A DNA stretch of 64,000 bases, from positions 1 to 64,000 of the forward strand of contig DXAF01000048.1 in assembly GCA_019117185.1 (NCBI GenBank), given 5' to 3'. Position 1 is the first letter of the stretch, and the number at the start of each line of letters is the position of its first letter. Positions 43,052 to 51,297 of this stretch are shown one piece after another. This DNA comes from Candidatus Limosilactobacillus intestinipullorum (GTDB lineage: Bacteria > Bacillota > Bacilli > Lactobacillales > Lactobacillaceae). Below the pieces are notes generated by a model that searched no databases, was not told the DNA's origin, and worked only from the letters and a program-made list of their open reading frames with translations. The position numbers and the translations under genes are program-made.

Positions 43052-44296
43052 TTAGAACAAGGTGTGCTGAATGGTTGTCGTCGACGCAACCGGAACCTTC
43101 ATCGCAGGCATCCCCGCAGGGTGCAAAACAATCCAGCCAACCTGCTCGCCCTTCTTTAACGGTGCCGTTAGTTGACCGGCGGCTGACTTATGCGACCGGT
43201 CTAACTTAAACGTTGGCCGGGCCTGCTGCCACGTGGCCCCCTTTGGCATCCACACCGGGGTGGCCTTTACCAACTTAACCGTCGTGCTATGTTGTTTATT
43301 AGCATGAACAACGTGGTGGGTCCGCAGCTTCTTTGGCAGGGCCTTCATGTTGTTCAGCGTTACGGGTTGGTAAGTATTAGCCAGGGCCTCGTAAAATTCC
43401 TTTTGCATCTTGGACTGGTCCTTCCAGTCCCCCTTAGTGTGGAGGGCAACAACAATCACCCGGCGCCCGGCATAGGTACCAGTGGAGACGATACACTTAC
43501 CGGCCGCATCTGTATTCCCAGTCTTTAGACCGTCAATATTCCAATCTTTCGGTGCCGCACCATTTTGTGGTAGCAGGGCGTTAATGTTAACCATGTGCTC
43601 CTTGTGGTCGGCACTGACGTCAAAGTCAGCAAACTTAGTGGAAGTAATCTTCAACGTTTCCGGGTACTTCTTGATTACGTACTGAGAGATCAAGCCCAAG
43701 TCGCGGGCGGAAAAGAGGTTTTCGGCATCCTTATCCACCCCTTTCAACGCGTGGGCACCCATATAACTGTTTGGCAAGCCCACCATGTTGTAAATCTTGG
43801 CATCATGAACCCCGGCCTTGCGGGCGACCTGCTGCATCTTCTTATTAAAAGCCGCCGTGCTCCCCGCATCGGCTAGTGCCAGCGCCTCAGTACTCCCATC
43901 GGCTGATACTAACATCATCGAGTCCACCAGTTGCTTAACCGTGTAGCTTTCCCCCGCGTTAAGTTGCACGTTTGAACAACGCGGGTCATTAGCCATCTGA
44001 GCAACGCTTGGGCTAATCTTAATCTTTTGATTCCAGCTCAGCTGGTGGTCACGGATATCCTGTTCAATTACCGCCAACGTTAGGATTTTCGTTACCGATG
44101 CGATCGGGTAGGTCTTCTTAGCGTTCTTTTCGTACAGGACCTGGCCGGTGTCGGCATCAATTGCGTACGCCGACCGGGCCTTCATCTGGTAAAAAGCATT
44201 GCTATCGGCCTGGGCAAATCCTCCCAGGCTCGCCAAGCTGAGGTTGAAACTCAGTAGTACTAATAGCCACTTCATTATCAACTTAATTCTTCTCAT
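43052..44296 (-). CDS. dacA: D-alanyl-D-alanine carboxypeptidase (PBP5/DacA type)
   Basis: A 414-residue secreted, membrane-anchored peptidoglycan carboxypeptidase. A signal peptide (about 1-30, ending FAQA) precedes the S11 peptidase domain: SVTK at 67-70 holds the nucleophile, KTG at 258-260 closes the site. The second motif, normally SxN, reads SAD at 131-133. A C-terminal beta domain follows from about 310; no clear terminal amphipathic helix is seen. Ribosome site AGGAG is rather far (16 bases) from ATG 44296; an ATG at 44275 is an alternative. It trims pentapeptide side chains. Confidence 0.88.
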   Translation of the reverse strand: MRRIKLIMKWLLVLLSFNLSLASLGGFAQADSNAFYQMKARSAYAIDADTGQVLYEKNAKKTYPIASVTKILTLAVIEQDIRDHQLSWNQKIKISPSVAQMANDPRCSNVQLNAGESYTVKQLVDSMMLVSADGSTEALALADAGSTAAFNKKMQQVARKAGVHDAKIYNMVGLPNSYMGAHALKGVDKDAENLFSARDLGLISQYVIKKYPETLKITSTKFADFDVSADHKEHMVNINALLPQNGAAPKDWNIDGLKTGNTDAAGKCIVSTGTYAGRRVIVVALHTKGDWKDQSKMQKEFYEALANTYQPVTLNNMKALPKKLRTHHVVHANKQHSTTVKLVKATPVWMPKGATWQQARPTFKLDRSHKSAAGQLTAPLKKGEQVGWIVLHPAGMPAMKVPVASTTTIQHTLF

Positions 44297-44490
44297 GATT
44301 TACTTGTCAATTACTCCTTTTTGATATACCCACCTATCATAGCTGAAAATTACCAATTTGAACATAACGATTCTCTTACAATTTATAATTCCAAAAGCTT
44401 GGTTAAGTTTCACGAACTTAGCTTTTCTTTTTGCAAATTAACGGTATTATTGTAAGTATGTCAATCATGTTTAATAAGGAGAATCACACC

Positions 44491-45279
44491 ATGCCATCTC
44501 GGTTCAAACGGCGCAAACGCACCTTCTGGATCATAATTATTCTTATTGTTTTAGCCATCTGGGGAATCCACCGCTATGGCTCCCTCGATAGCCGCCTTAA
44601 GAGTGCCTGGAACAAGGTTATCTACACCTCAAACGATAATGTGGCCATTGCGGTCTATTCCCCCCGCACTCACCGTATTTACTCTGCCACTAACGCTCCC
44701 GGCCACCGTTTTCACACCGCCAGCACGGTGAAGGTCGCAATCTTGGCTGGACTCCTGGCTAAGCAGTCCAATAGCCTTAGTGACCACCAATACGGCCTCG
44801 CCAAGGCCATGATTGAGCAAAGTGACAATGATGCCACCACCGCCCTATTCGAAGACCTCGGCGGCCAGTCGGGCCTGCAGAACACCTTCGACCGGTTTGG
44901 GATGTCGAGTTCGACGGCCCGGAAAAACTGGGGGCTGTCAATCACGACCCCCCGTGACCAGATTAAGCTCTTAAATAACATTTTTTACCGATCTAAGCTT
45001 CTTTCCCGCCAGGACCAAAATACCATTGGGAGCCTGATGAGTGCCGTCGAAGCCGACCAAAGCTGGGGAATTTCCGCGGATAGTAACCGCTTTGCCATTA
45101 AAAATGGTTGGCTCAATTACGGTAAGGCAAAGTGGATCGTCAATAGTATTGGCTACGTTAAAAATAACAACGGAACGGACTATACCATTGCAGTTTACAC
45201 CGACGACAATTCCACGATGCAAACTGGTCAGCAGACCATCGAACAGCTCGCCCGGGTAACCAAAAGTTTAATGGAATAA
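44491..45279 (+). CDS. Class A beta-lactamase-fold serine hydrolase, membrane-anchored
   Basis: A 262-residue protein with a basic N-terminus, one membrane segment (about 11-27) and an extracytoplasmic beta-lactamase/transpeptidase-like domain. STVK (78-81), SDN (111-113) and KNG (204-206, in place of KTG) are the three motifs. The Glu of true class A lactamases is not obvious, so peptidoglycan hydrolysis or another serine-hydrolase role is as likely as antibiotic breakdown. ATG at 44491 follows AAGGAG. A gene adjoins dacA divergently, so both may act on the cell wall. Confidence 0.8.
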   Translation: MPSRFKRRKRTFWIIIILIVLAIWGIHRYGSLDSRLKSAWNKVIYTSNDNVAIAVYSPRTHRIYSATNAPGHRFHTASTVKVAILAGLLAKQSNSLSDHQYGLAKAMIEQSDNDATTALFEDLGGQSGLQNTFDRFGMSSSTARKNWGLSITTPRDQIKLLNNIFYRSKLLSRQDQNTIGSLMSAVEADQSWGISADSNRFAIKNGWLNYGKAKWIVNSIGYVKNNNGTDYTIAVYTDDNSTMQTGQQTIEQLARVTKSLME

Positions 45280-45356
45280 TGGCTATTGAGAACTGGAAAC
45301 AGTCACGCTGTTCGCCTAGTGTTAGAATTAGTACTAAGGATATTCAAGGAGGGACC

Positions 45357-46202
45357 ATGATGACGATTACAGATAACTACCTACAATTAGCCGACGGAAA
45401 CAAGATTCCCCAAGAAGGGTTCGGCCTGTACAAGGTTACCGGACAAGAAACGATGACCCAGGCCATCCAAAATGCTTATAATGATGGCTACCGGTTATTT
45501 GATACGGCCCAGCTGTACGGTAACGAAGCGGAGGTTGGGGCGGCATTTAAACAGCTCCAACTCCCTCGGGAAGAAATTTTTGTCACAACCAAGGTCGCTG
45601 AAGATAACCAGGGCTATGACCAGGCGATTGCCTCCGTCAAAGAGTCCCTGGCCAAGCTCCAACTGGACTACGTTGACCTCTTACTCGTCCACTGGCCAAT
45701 CGAGCGGGCCTTTTTCGATACGTGGCGGGCGTTTGAAGATATGAAAAAGGCGGGCCTTACCAAGTCGATCGGGGTCAGCAACTATGAGATGATCCACCTC
45801 CAATACCTCGCTACCCAGGCCCATGAGATGCCGGTTGTCAACCAGGTTGAGCTGCACCCATTACTGACTCAAAAGCCACTACTCAAGTTTAACCATGACC
45901 ATCAAATCGTTACCCAGGCATGGAGCCCACTGGGTCGCGGGGCCGTCCTTGACCAGGCAGTATTGAAGGACATCGCCACTGCCCATGGCAAGTCACCAGC
46001 CCAGGTAATCCTCCGTTGGCACCTGCAATGCGGTGTTTCATTTATCCCCAAGTCCGTTCATGAAGAGCGCATTGCCCAAAATGCTGACATCTATGACTTT
46101 TCATTATCTGCTGATGAAATGGCCCGGATTGATGCCTTAAACAACTACCAACGGACCGGCCGGGAGCCAGAACTAGTTTACGAATATAACAAGCAATACT
46201 AA
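45357..46202 (+). CDS. Aldo/keto reductase
   Basis: A 281-residue NADPH-dependent reductase of the 2,5-diketo-gluconate-reductase-like branch. The catalytic tetrad is Asp49, Tyr54, Lys79 and His112 (in LFDTAQLYG, TTKV and LVHWP). C-terminal SFIPKSVHEERI binds the cofactor phosphate. Tandem ATG codons at 45357 and 45360 follow AAGGAGGG; a longer frame from 45279 is not supported. A palindrome TTAGTACTAA lies about 25 bases upstream. It ends at a strong terminator. Confidence 0.9.
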   Translation: MMTITDNYLQLADGNKIPQEGFGLYKVTGQETMTQAIQNAYNDGYRLFDTAQLYGNEAEVGAAFKQLQLPREEIFVTTKVAEDNQGYDQAIASVKESLAKLQLDYVDLLLVHWPIERAFFDTWRAFEDMKKAGLTKSIGVSNYEMIHLQYLATQAHEMPVVNQVELHPLLTQKPLLKFNHDHQIVTQAWSPLGRGAVLDQAVLKDIATAHGKSPAQVILRWHLQCGVSFIPKSVHEERIAQNADIYDFSLSADEMARIDALNNYQRTGREPELVYEYNKQY

Positions 46203-46212
46203 ACCAATCCAT

Positions 46213-46253
46213 AACGGGGCGGGGGAGCTGTTTCTCCCTTGCCCCGTTTTTTT
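46213..46253 (+). terminator. Terminator of the aldo/keto reductase gene
   Basis: AACGGGGC-GGGGAG / CTCCC-TTGCCCCGTT followed by TTTTTTT. Confidence 0.85.
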
Positions 46254-46376
46254 ACGGCCCCTGATCAGCAGTGAACATTCTCCCACATGTTAGCGCCACC
46301 ACTAGTTGCCATATGTTTTCATTACTGTTTTCATTAATCACTAATTTAACAGTGGTAGAAGCAATTTCAATTGTTT

Positions 46377-46393
46377 TTGATAAACGTTTGATA
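46377..46393 (+). promoter_or_regulatory. LacI-type operator 1 of the sucrose operon
   Basis: TTGATAAACGTTTGATA, an imperfect dyad centred on AAACGTTT. It contains the promoter's -35 box TTGATA (46388-46393), so binding would repress. Confidence 0.55.
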
Positions 46394-46416
46394 TTTAAAA
46401 GTGAAAGATGTATATT
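46388..46416 (+). promoter_or_regulatory. Promoter of the MFS-gtfA operon
   Basis: TTGATA (46388-46393) and TATATT (46411-46416) at 17 bases, between two LacI-type operators. Confidence 0.6.
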
Positions 46417-46432
46417 ATGGTTGTTGCAAAAA

Positions 46433-46448
46433 TGATAAGCGTTTATCA
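46433..46448 (+). promoter_or_regulatory. LacI-type operator 2 of the sucrose operon
   Basis: TGATAAGCGTTTATCA, arms TGATAA/TTATCA around GCGT, lying just after the expected transcription start and 21 bases before the MFS start. Typical of sugar-responsive LacI/GalR repressors such as ScrR; cre-like reading by CcpA is also possible. Confidence 0.6.
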
Positions 46449-46468
46449 AAAAATTAAGAAAGTGACTC

Positions 46469-47689
46469 ATGACTATGAATAACAAGAATTCAATCGTTAC
46501 TAAGCTGGCGTTTCTCTCTGTTTCGTTCATGGTTACCAGTGCTTATGCTATTCAAGGCTCCCTTCCCCAGTTAAAGGCTGCCTTGAACATCACCCAAACT
46601 CAATCTGAGTACCTGGTGACAACCCCTTCGTTTGCCGTAATGATCTTCGTGGTCCTCTCACCGTTTATCCAGGAATGGTTCCACATTTCTGATAAGAAGA
46701 TCATCATGGCTGGGGTAACGATTGTTGGCCTCGCCGGGATCGTCCCAATGTTCGTTAGCAATTACATGACAATCTTGATCTCACGGTTAATCCTCGGTGC
46801 CGGTTATGGTTTATACAATTCCCAAGCCATCTCGATGATTTCGGTATGGTACCAAGGAACGGTCCGTGCCCAGATGCTGGGCTGGCGGGCAGCTGCCGAG
46901 CAAATCGGTCAGGCCTGCACGTTGACCGCGGCCGGCCTCTTGCTCAGCTTTATCGGCTGGCATGGTTCCTTTGCCGTTTATCTCTTTGCCTTCGTTGTTC
47001 TCCTCTTCTTCGCCATCCGGGTTCCTGACGATAGCCAGGCCCAAGATGATGAGGTTAAAGAAGACGACCTGGCCGACGAGCTAGGCGAATCAGTCGACAA
47101 GCAAGTTACCAAGATCAGTCCGGTCGTTTACCTGCTCGTCCTCTTTGCCTTCCTCCTCGTTGTGGACTACGTGGGGATGGAAAACCGCTTCCCCGGCCTC
47201 GCCGTAACAATCAACGGTAGCCACTACACCGGTTCTTCCATGTTTCTCTCACTGATGCTCATTGGTGCCACGCTGGGGGGAATTTCCTACGGGGCCATCC
47301 AAAAGCGTCTCGGTTTTGGTACAGTATACTTAGGACTTGGTTTGATGGCCCTGTCGAACTTCCTCTTTGGCTTTGCCGGTCATAACTTTGTCCTGATGGT
47401 GGTGGGACTTCTCCTCATCGGGTTCCCACTACAGCTGGTCTCACCGTTGATCTTCAACCTGTTGCCCGACCTGGCACCTGCCAACCGGCAACCGCTCGTT
47501 ACTTCACTTTGCCTGATTGGTTTCAACTTTGGTTCCTTCTTCTCTCCTACGATTGCCGAGTGGACGAACCACTTACTATGGCAACCAACCAGTGGGATGG
47601 GGCTTGCCGCACCGTTTCCAATTTATGGTGTCGTCTTGATCCTTATCGCCCTAATTATTTTCTTTGCTACTCGTCGCAGTGCTAAATAA
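46469..47689 (+). CDS. MFS transporter linked to sucrose phosphorylase
   Basis: A 406-residue major facilitator with 12 predicted membrane segments and a long acidic central loop (about 191-212; DDSQAQDDEVKEDDLADE). The helix 4 region SRLILGAGYGLYNSQAIS and the first-helix AYAIQGSLPQL are visible, but no sugar-family signature is clear. It is 29 bases upstream of gtfA under the same LacI-type operators, so uptake of sucrose or a related disaccharide is the best guess. The ATG at 46469 has only a weak AAGAAAG site. Confidence 0.85.
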   Translation: MTMNNKNSIVTKLAFLSVSFMVTSAYAIQGSLPQLKAALNITQTQSEYLVTTPSFAVMIFVVLSPFIQEWFHISDKKIIMAGVTIVGLAGIVPMFVSNYMTILISRLILGAGYGLYNSQAISMISVWYQGTVRAQMLGWRAAAEQIGQACTLTAAGLLLSFIGWHGSFAVYLFAFVVLLFFAIRVPDDSQAQDDEVKEDDLADELGESVDKQVTKISPVVYLLVLFAFLLVVDYVGMENRFPGLAVTINGSHYTGSSMFLSLMLIGATLGGISYGAIQKRLGFGTVYLGLGLMALSNFLFGFAGHNFVLMVVGLLLIGFPLQLVSPLIFNLLPDLAPANRQPLVTSLCLIGFNFGSFFSPTIAEWTNHLLWQPTSGMGLAAPFPIYGVVLILIALIIFFATRRSAK

Positions 47690-47718
47690 GTTAACTAATT
47701 TATTGGAGGTTTTTTCTT

Positions 47719-49176
47719 ATGCCAATTCAAAACAAAGCAATGCTGATTACTTATTCTGACTCAATGGGTAAAAACATTAAGGAAACTCACGAAGTATTAA
47801 AGAACTACATCGGTGACGCAATCGGCGGTGTGCACCTCTTGCCATTCTTCCCATCCACTGGTGACCGTGGCTTTGCCCCATACCGTTATGATGTCGTTGA
47901 CTCCGCCTTTGGTAACTGGGACGACGTTGAAGCACTCGGTGAAGATTACTACCTGATGTTTGACTTCATGATCAACCACATCTCCAAGAAGTCCGTCATG
48001 TACCAAGACTTCAAGAAGAAGCATGATGACTCCAAGTACAATGACTTCTTCATCCGCTGGGAAAAGTTCTGGGAAAAGGCTAGCAAGAACCGTCCTACCA
48101 AAGAAGACATTGACATGATCTACAAGCGTAAGGACAAGGCTCCAGAACAAGAAATCGACTTTGATGACGGTAGCAAGGAACACCTCTGGAACACCTTCGG
48201 CGAAGAACAAATCGACATCAACGTTAAGAGCAAGGTTGCTAATGAATTCTTCAAGGAAACCTTAATCGACATGGTTAAGCACGGTGCTGACATGATCCGG
48301 CTGGACGCCTTTGCTTACGCCGTTAAGAAGGTTGGTACGAACGACTTCTTCGTTGAGCCAGAAATCTGGGACCTCTTAAACAAGGTTCAAGACATCTTGG
48401 CACCATACAAGGCTATCATCCTGCCAGAAATCCACGAACATTACACCATTCCACAAAAAATTTCCGCACACAACTTCTTCATCTACGACTTCACCTTACC
48501 AATGACCACCCTGTACACCCTGTACTCCGGCAAGACTAACCGCCTGGCAAAGTGGTTAAAGATGAGCCCAATGAAGCAATTCACGACCCTGGATACTCAC
48601 GATGGTATTGGTGTCGTTGACGCTAAGGACATCTTGACTGATGATGAAATCAAGTACGCTTCAAACGAATTGTACAAGGTTGGTGCTAACGTTAAGCGGA
48701 AGTACTCCAGTGCTGAATACCACAACTTAGACATCTACCAAATCAACTCCACTTACTACTCTGCGTTGGGTGACAACGACAAGGCCTACTTATTAGCCCG
48801 GGCCTTTCAAATCTTTGCCCCTGGTATCCCAATGGTTTACTACGTTGGTTTACTGGCCGGCGCCAACGATCTCGAATTACTTGAAAAGACTAAGGAAGGT
48901 CGAAACATTAACCGTCACTACTACAGCAAGGAAGAAGTAGCCAAGGAAGTTCAACGGCCAGTTGTTAAGAACCTCTTAGAACTACTCTCCTGGCGGAACA
49001 AGTTTGCCGCTTTTGACCTCGATGGTTCCATCGATGTTGAAACGCCAAGCGACACGACTATCAAGATCACACGGCAAGACAAGGATGGCGCTAACGTGGC
49101 GGTCCTTGAAGCCAATGCCGCTAACAAGACCTTTACGATCACGGCCAACGGCGAAACGGTAATGGAACAAAAGTAA
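47719..49176 (+). CDS. gtfA: Sucrose phosphorylase (GH13_18)
   Basis: A 485-residue enzyme that splits sucrose with phosphate into glucose-1-phosphate and fructose, saving one ATP. In the GH13 barrel the nucleophile is Asp196 (MIRLDAFAY), the acid/base Glu237 (LPEIHEHY) and the third carboxylate Asp295 (LDTHDG). Length and the N-terminal [11 protein letters not shown] and [14 protein letters not shown] are typical. Codon use is strongly biased, a sign of high expression. GGAGG lies 11 bases before the ATG. In heterofermenters fructose can then serve as electron acceptor. Confidence 0.95.
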   Translation: MPIQNKAMLITYSDSMGKNIKETHEVLKNYIGDAIGGVHLLPFFPSTGDRGFAPYRYDVVDSAFGNWDDVEALGEDYYLMFDFMINHISKKSVMYQDFKKKHDDSKYNDFFIRWEKFWEKASKNRPTKEDIDMIYKRKDKAPEQEIDFDDGSKEHLWNTFGEEQIDINVKSKVANEFFKETLIDMVKHGADMIRLDAFAYAVKKVGTNDFFVEPEIWDLLNKVQDILAPYKAIILPEIHEHYTIPQKISAHNFFIYDFTLPMTTLYTLYSGKTNRLAKWLKMSPMKQFTTLDTHDGIGVVDAKDILTDDEIKYASNELYKVGANVKRKYSSAEYHNLDIYQINSTYYSALGDNDKAYLLARAFQIFAPGIPMVYYVGLLAGANDLELLEKTKEGRNINRHYYSKEEVAKEVQRPVVKNLLELLSWRNKFAAFDLDGSIDVETPSDTTIKITRQDKDGANVAVLEANAANKTFTITANGETVMEQK

Positions 49177-49209
49177 TCTCTTCTTAAGTCTCCCTAATAA
49201 ATCTACAGT

Positions 49210-49259
49210 AAAAAACTGGGTTTCAGTGACTGCAACAATCACTGAAACCCAGCTTTTTC
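49210..49259. terminator. Bidirectional terminator after gtfA
   Basis: CTGGGTTTCAGTGA pairs perfectly with TCACTGAAACCCAG; A-tract before, T-tract after. Shared with the convergent ABM gene. Confidence 0.9.
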
Positions 49260-49273
49260 TATTTTAAATATTA

Positions 49274-49933
49274 TTAGTCATTCCCGCGGTTAACCAGGAT
49301 ATCACCAATTGTCTGATCGACCTTCTTTGCCTGTACCCACTCCTTTGTCCGGGCCAGGTAGTCCTGGTGGTCCGGGCTCGCAATGTGCTTTCGGTAGGTC
49401 TCCTCGGATTGGAAAACCTCGTAGATTACCCACTCCGTCGGTTGGCCTTCCTTGGTTCCCGCATAAATTGCAAGGATCCCGGGGTCACTTTTAATCGCGT
49501 TATCCAATTGGGCCGCCACCACCTTCTTAAAATCAGCGAGGTGGTCAGCCGCCACGGAAATCGAAACGATGTTGATCCACAAGTCATTGGGCGTGCTAAT
49601 GTTGAGGGCAACATCTTGGTGGCTCATGAACTGAGGCGCCAAGTCAATTACTTGGTGATCAACAATTATATCCGCCAATTGCTGGTCAAACTGCTGGTAG
49701 GTCGGTGCTTGCCGGTGAGCCTGGTAGGACTTTTCATCGTTAAACACTTCAAAAGCAAAGTTATTCGTGATGTCATCTGGTTGGTGGGAGGAATACATCC
49801 CCAAAGTACCATCTTCAATCGCCACCGCCGTGATCATGTCACCACGGCTGGCGTTTAGGTATTGGTCATGGGTATCAGGGGCCGTTTTAATTAAATGCAT
49901 CTTAAAGACGACGGAATTGTTCATATTCATCAT
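49274..49933 (-). CDS. Two-domain antibiotic biosynthesis monooxygenase (ABM) fold protein
   Basis: A 219-residue protein made of two ferredoxin-like ABM domains (about 5-100 and 115-205). The second shows the usual INIVSISVAADHLADFKKVV start and the WVIYEVFQSEETYRKHIASPDHQDY pattern split over strand and helix; the first is more divergent. The family includes small cofactor-free monooxygenases and IsdG-type haem-degrading enzymes. It is divergent from a DyP peroxidase gene 165 bases away. The start ATG at 49933 follows AAGAGGAT. Confidence 0.8.
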   Translation of the reverse strand: MMNMNNSVVFKMHLIKTAPDTHDQYLNASRGDMITAVAIEDGTLGMYSSHQPDDITNNFAFEVFNDEKSYQAHRQAPTYQQFDQQLADIIVDHQVIDLAPQFMSHQDVALNISTPNDLWINIVSISVAADHLADFKKVVAAQLDNAIKSDPGILAIYAGTKEGQPTEWVIYEVFQSEETYRKHIASPDHQDYLARTKEWVQAKKVDQTIGDILVNRGND

Positions 49934-50051
49934 TTTTTAGGATCCTCTTGATAATTGGTAATGGTTATATGATATGACAAAAACTAGTTCAAAGTAAACC
50001 AAAACCTCCCTGGCAATGATTAAATTGGTCGGCGTTGTTTCACGAAAGTGT

Positions 50052-50057
50052 TATAAT
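50052..50057 (+). promoter_or_regulatory. -10 box of the DyP peroxidase gene
   Basis: A perfect TATAAT 41 bases before the start; no clear -35 at standard distance. Confidence 0.45.
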
Positions 50058-50098
50058 AAAAATTGTAATTGGGATTATACAGAAGGGAGACTTTTCCA

Positions 50099-51043
50099 AT
50101 GCCTATGAATCCAAACAAAGCACAAGACGTCTGGAAGGACGCCGGTGAACACGTCCAATTTACGGTCCTCGAACTTAACCGTAAGGACCAAGCAAAGGAA
50201 CAAGAAGCGATCCAAGAATTTGTTGACCGTTATCAAGCAATCATCCGTTCATTGCGGATTCGCGATAACAAGGGGAACCTGAAAGCATCACTCGGCTTTA
50301 GCAGTGATGCCTGGGACTACCTATTCCCCGACGCACCAAAGCCAAAGGAGTTGGAGCCTTACCACACCCTAGCAAGTGAAAAGTACTCAATGCCCGCAAC
50401 TAGGGGGGACCTCTTCCTCCATATTCGGGCTAATGACGAAGCGGTCGTCTATGAGCTAATCAGCCAGTGCATGCTCTTTCTAAAAGACTTTACCACGGTC
50501 GTTGATGAGACGAAGGGCTTCCGTTACTTTGAGGGCCGGGCCATCATTGGCTTCATCGACGGTACTGAAGCACCGCAAGTTGAGGACGCCGCCGACTACG
50601 CAATCGTTGGTGACGAAGACCCCTTCTTTGAAAATGGGTCCTACGCCTTTGCCCAAAAGTGGCGGCACCACATGGACATCTGGAATAAGTTAACCACTGA
50701 AACCCAGGAAAAGGCCGTGGGCCGTAAGAAATTCTCCGATCTGGAACTAGAAGACGGTGAGAAGTTTAAGAACGCCCACAACGTTGCCTCCCAAGCTAAG
50801 ATTGACGGGGTTGAGCAAAAGATTGTCCGGATGAACGTTCCATACTCCGACCCCGCTTCCGGGATCACCGGGACCTACTTCATCGGCTACTCTCGTTACT
50901 GGAAGGTTACTAAGTTAATGCTTCAAAACATGCTCAAGAACGGTGACTACCTATTGACCTTCTCCGACATCTTGTCAGGACAGCTGTTCTTCATCCCGTC
51001 CCGGCCGTTGTTGGATAAAATCGCTGACGGTGAACTTAATTAA
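50099..51043 (+). CDS. DyP-type haem peroxidase
   Basis: A 314-residue dye-decolourising peroxidase. The GxxDG motif is GFIDG at 151-155 with the distal Asp154; His227 in NAHNVAS is the likely proximal haem ligand. No Tat or Sec signal is present, so it should be cytoplasmic. The ATG at 50099 has AAGGGAGA upstream; a frame from 50069 is longer but lacks a site. It is divergent from the ABM-fold gene, which may mean a joint role in haem or peroxide handling. Confidence 0.9.
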   Translation: MPMNPNKAQDVWKDAGEHVQFTVLELNRKDQAKEQEAIQEFVDRYQAIIRSLRIRDNKGNLKASLGFSSDAWDYLFPDAPKPKELEPYHTLASEKYSMPATRGDLFLHIRANDEAVVYELISQCMLFLKDFTTVVDETKGFRYFEGRAIIGFIDGTEAPQVEDAADYAIVGDEDPFFENGSYAFAQKWRHHMDIWNKLTTETQEKAVGRKKFSDLELEDGEKFKNAHNVASQAKIDGVEQKIVRMNVPYSDPASGITGTYFIGYSRYWKVTKLMLQNMLKNGDYLLTFSDILSGQLFFIPSRPLLDKIADGELN

Positions 51044-51045
51044 TG

Positions 51046-51074
51046 TTGACAATTAACGCTCGCCCTGTTAAGCT
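51046..51074 (+). promoter_or_regulatory. Promoter of the ABC-F leader
   Basis: Perfect TTGACA (51046-51051), 17 bases, TAAGCT (51069-51074), starting 2 bases after the DyP stop. Confidence 0.65.
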
Positions 51075-51090
51075 AACACCATTCAAATAA

Positions 51091-51266
51091 ACGGAGGGAT
51101 CAACTATTGAAATTTTAATTCTATACATTTTTACGCAGCTAATTCGACCTTATGAGCGAATTGGCAGCTCCTGTGTAGGATTATCATTTCAATCACTGAT
51201 CACCATTAATTACTGGTAATTTACAAGTCTTTTAAAGGTCTGTCCTACCTCGGGCAGGCCTTTTTG
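51091..51266 (+). promoter_or_regulatory. Attenuator-like leader of the ABC-F gene
   Basis: Elements in order: ribosome site GGAGGG (51093-51098); a minimal uORF TTG AAA TTT TAA (51107-51118); a hairpin with AATTCG/CGAATT arms (about 51138-51165); GTAGGA (51175-51180); and an intrinsic terminator AAAGGTCTG/CAGGCCTTTTT (51234-51265) before the gene. GTAGGA is complementary to TCCTAC (51243-51248), which overlaps the terminator's 5' arm and loop and could form an antiterminator. This is the layout of ribosome-mediated attenuation known for antibiotic-resistance ABC-F genes. Confidence 0.6.
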
Positions 51267-51297
51267 CGTGCCTTATGAAAGGAACGTGATTAATTTA

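Noticed and set aside
46252..46530. Minus-strand open frame of 92 codons over the sucrose operon promoter
   Set aside because: It covers the promoter and both operators of the plus-strand operon, has no ribosome site, and its sequence shows no domain.
49367..49858. Plus-strand open frame of 163 codons opposite the ABM gene
   Set aside because: Shadow frame within a gene whose own reading has two clear domains.
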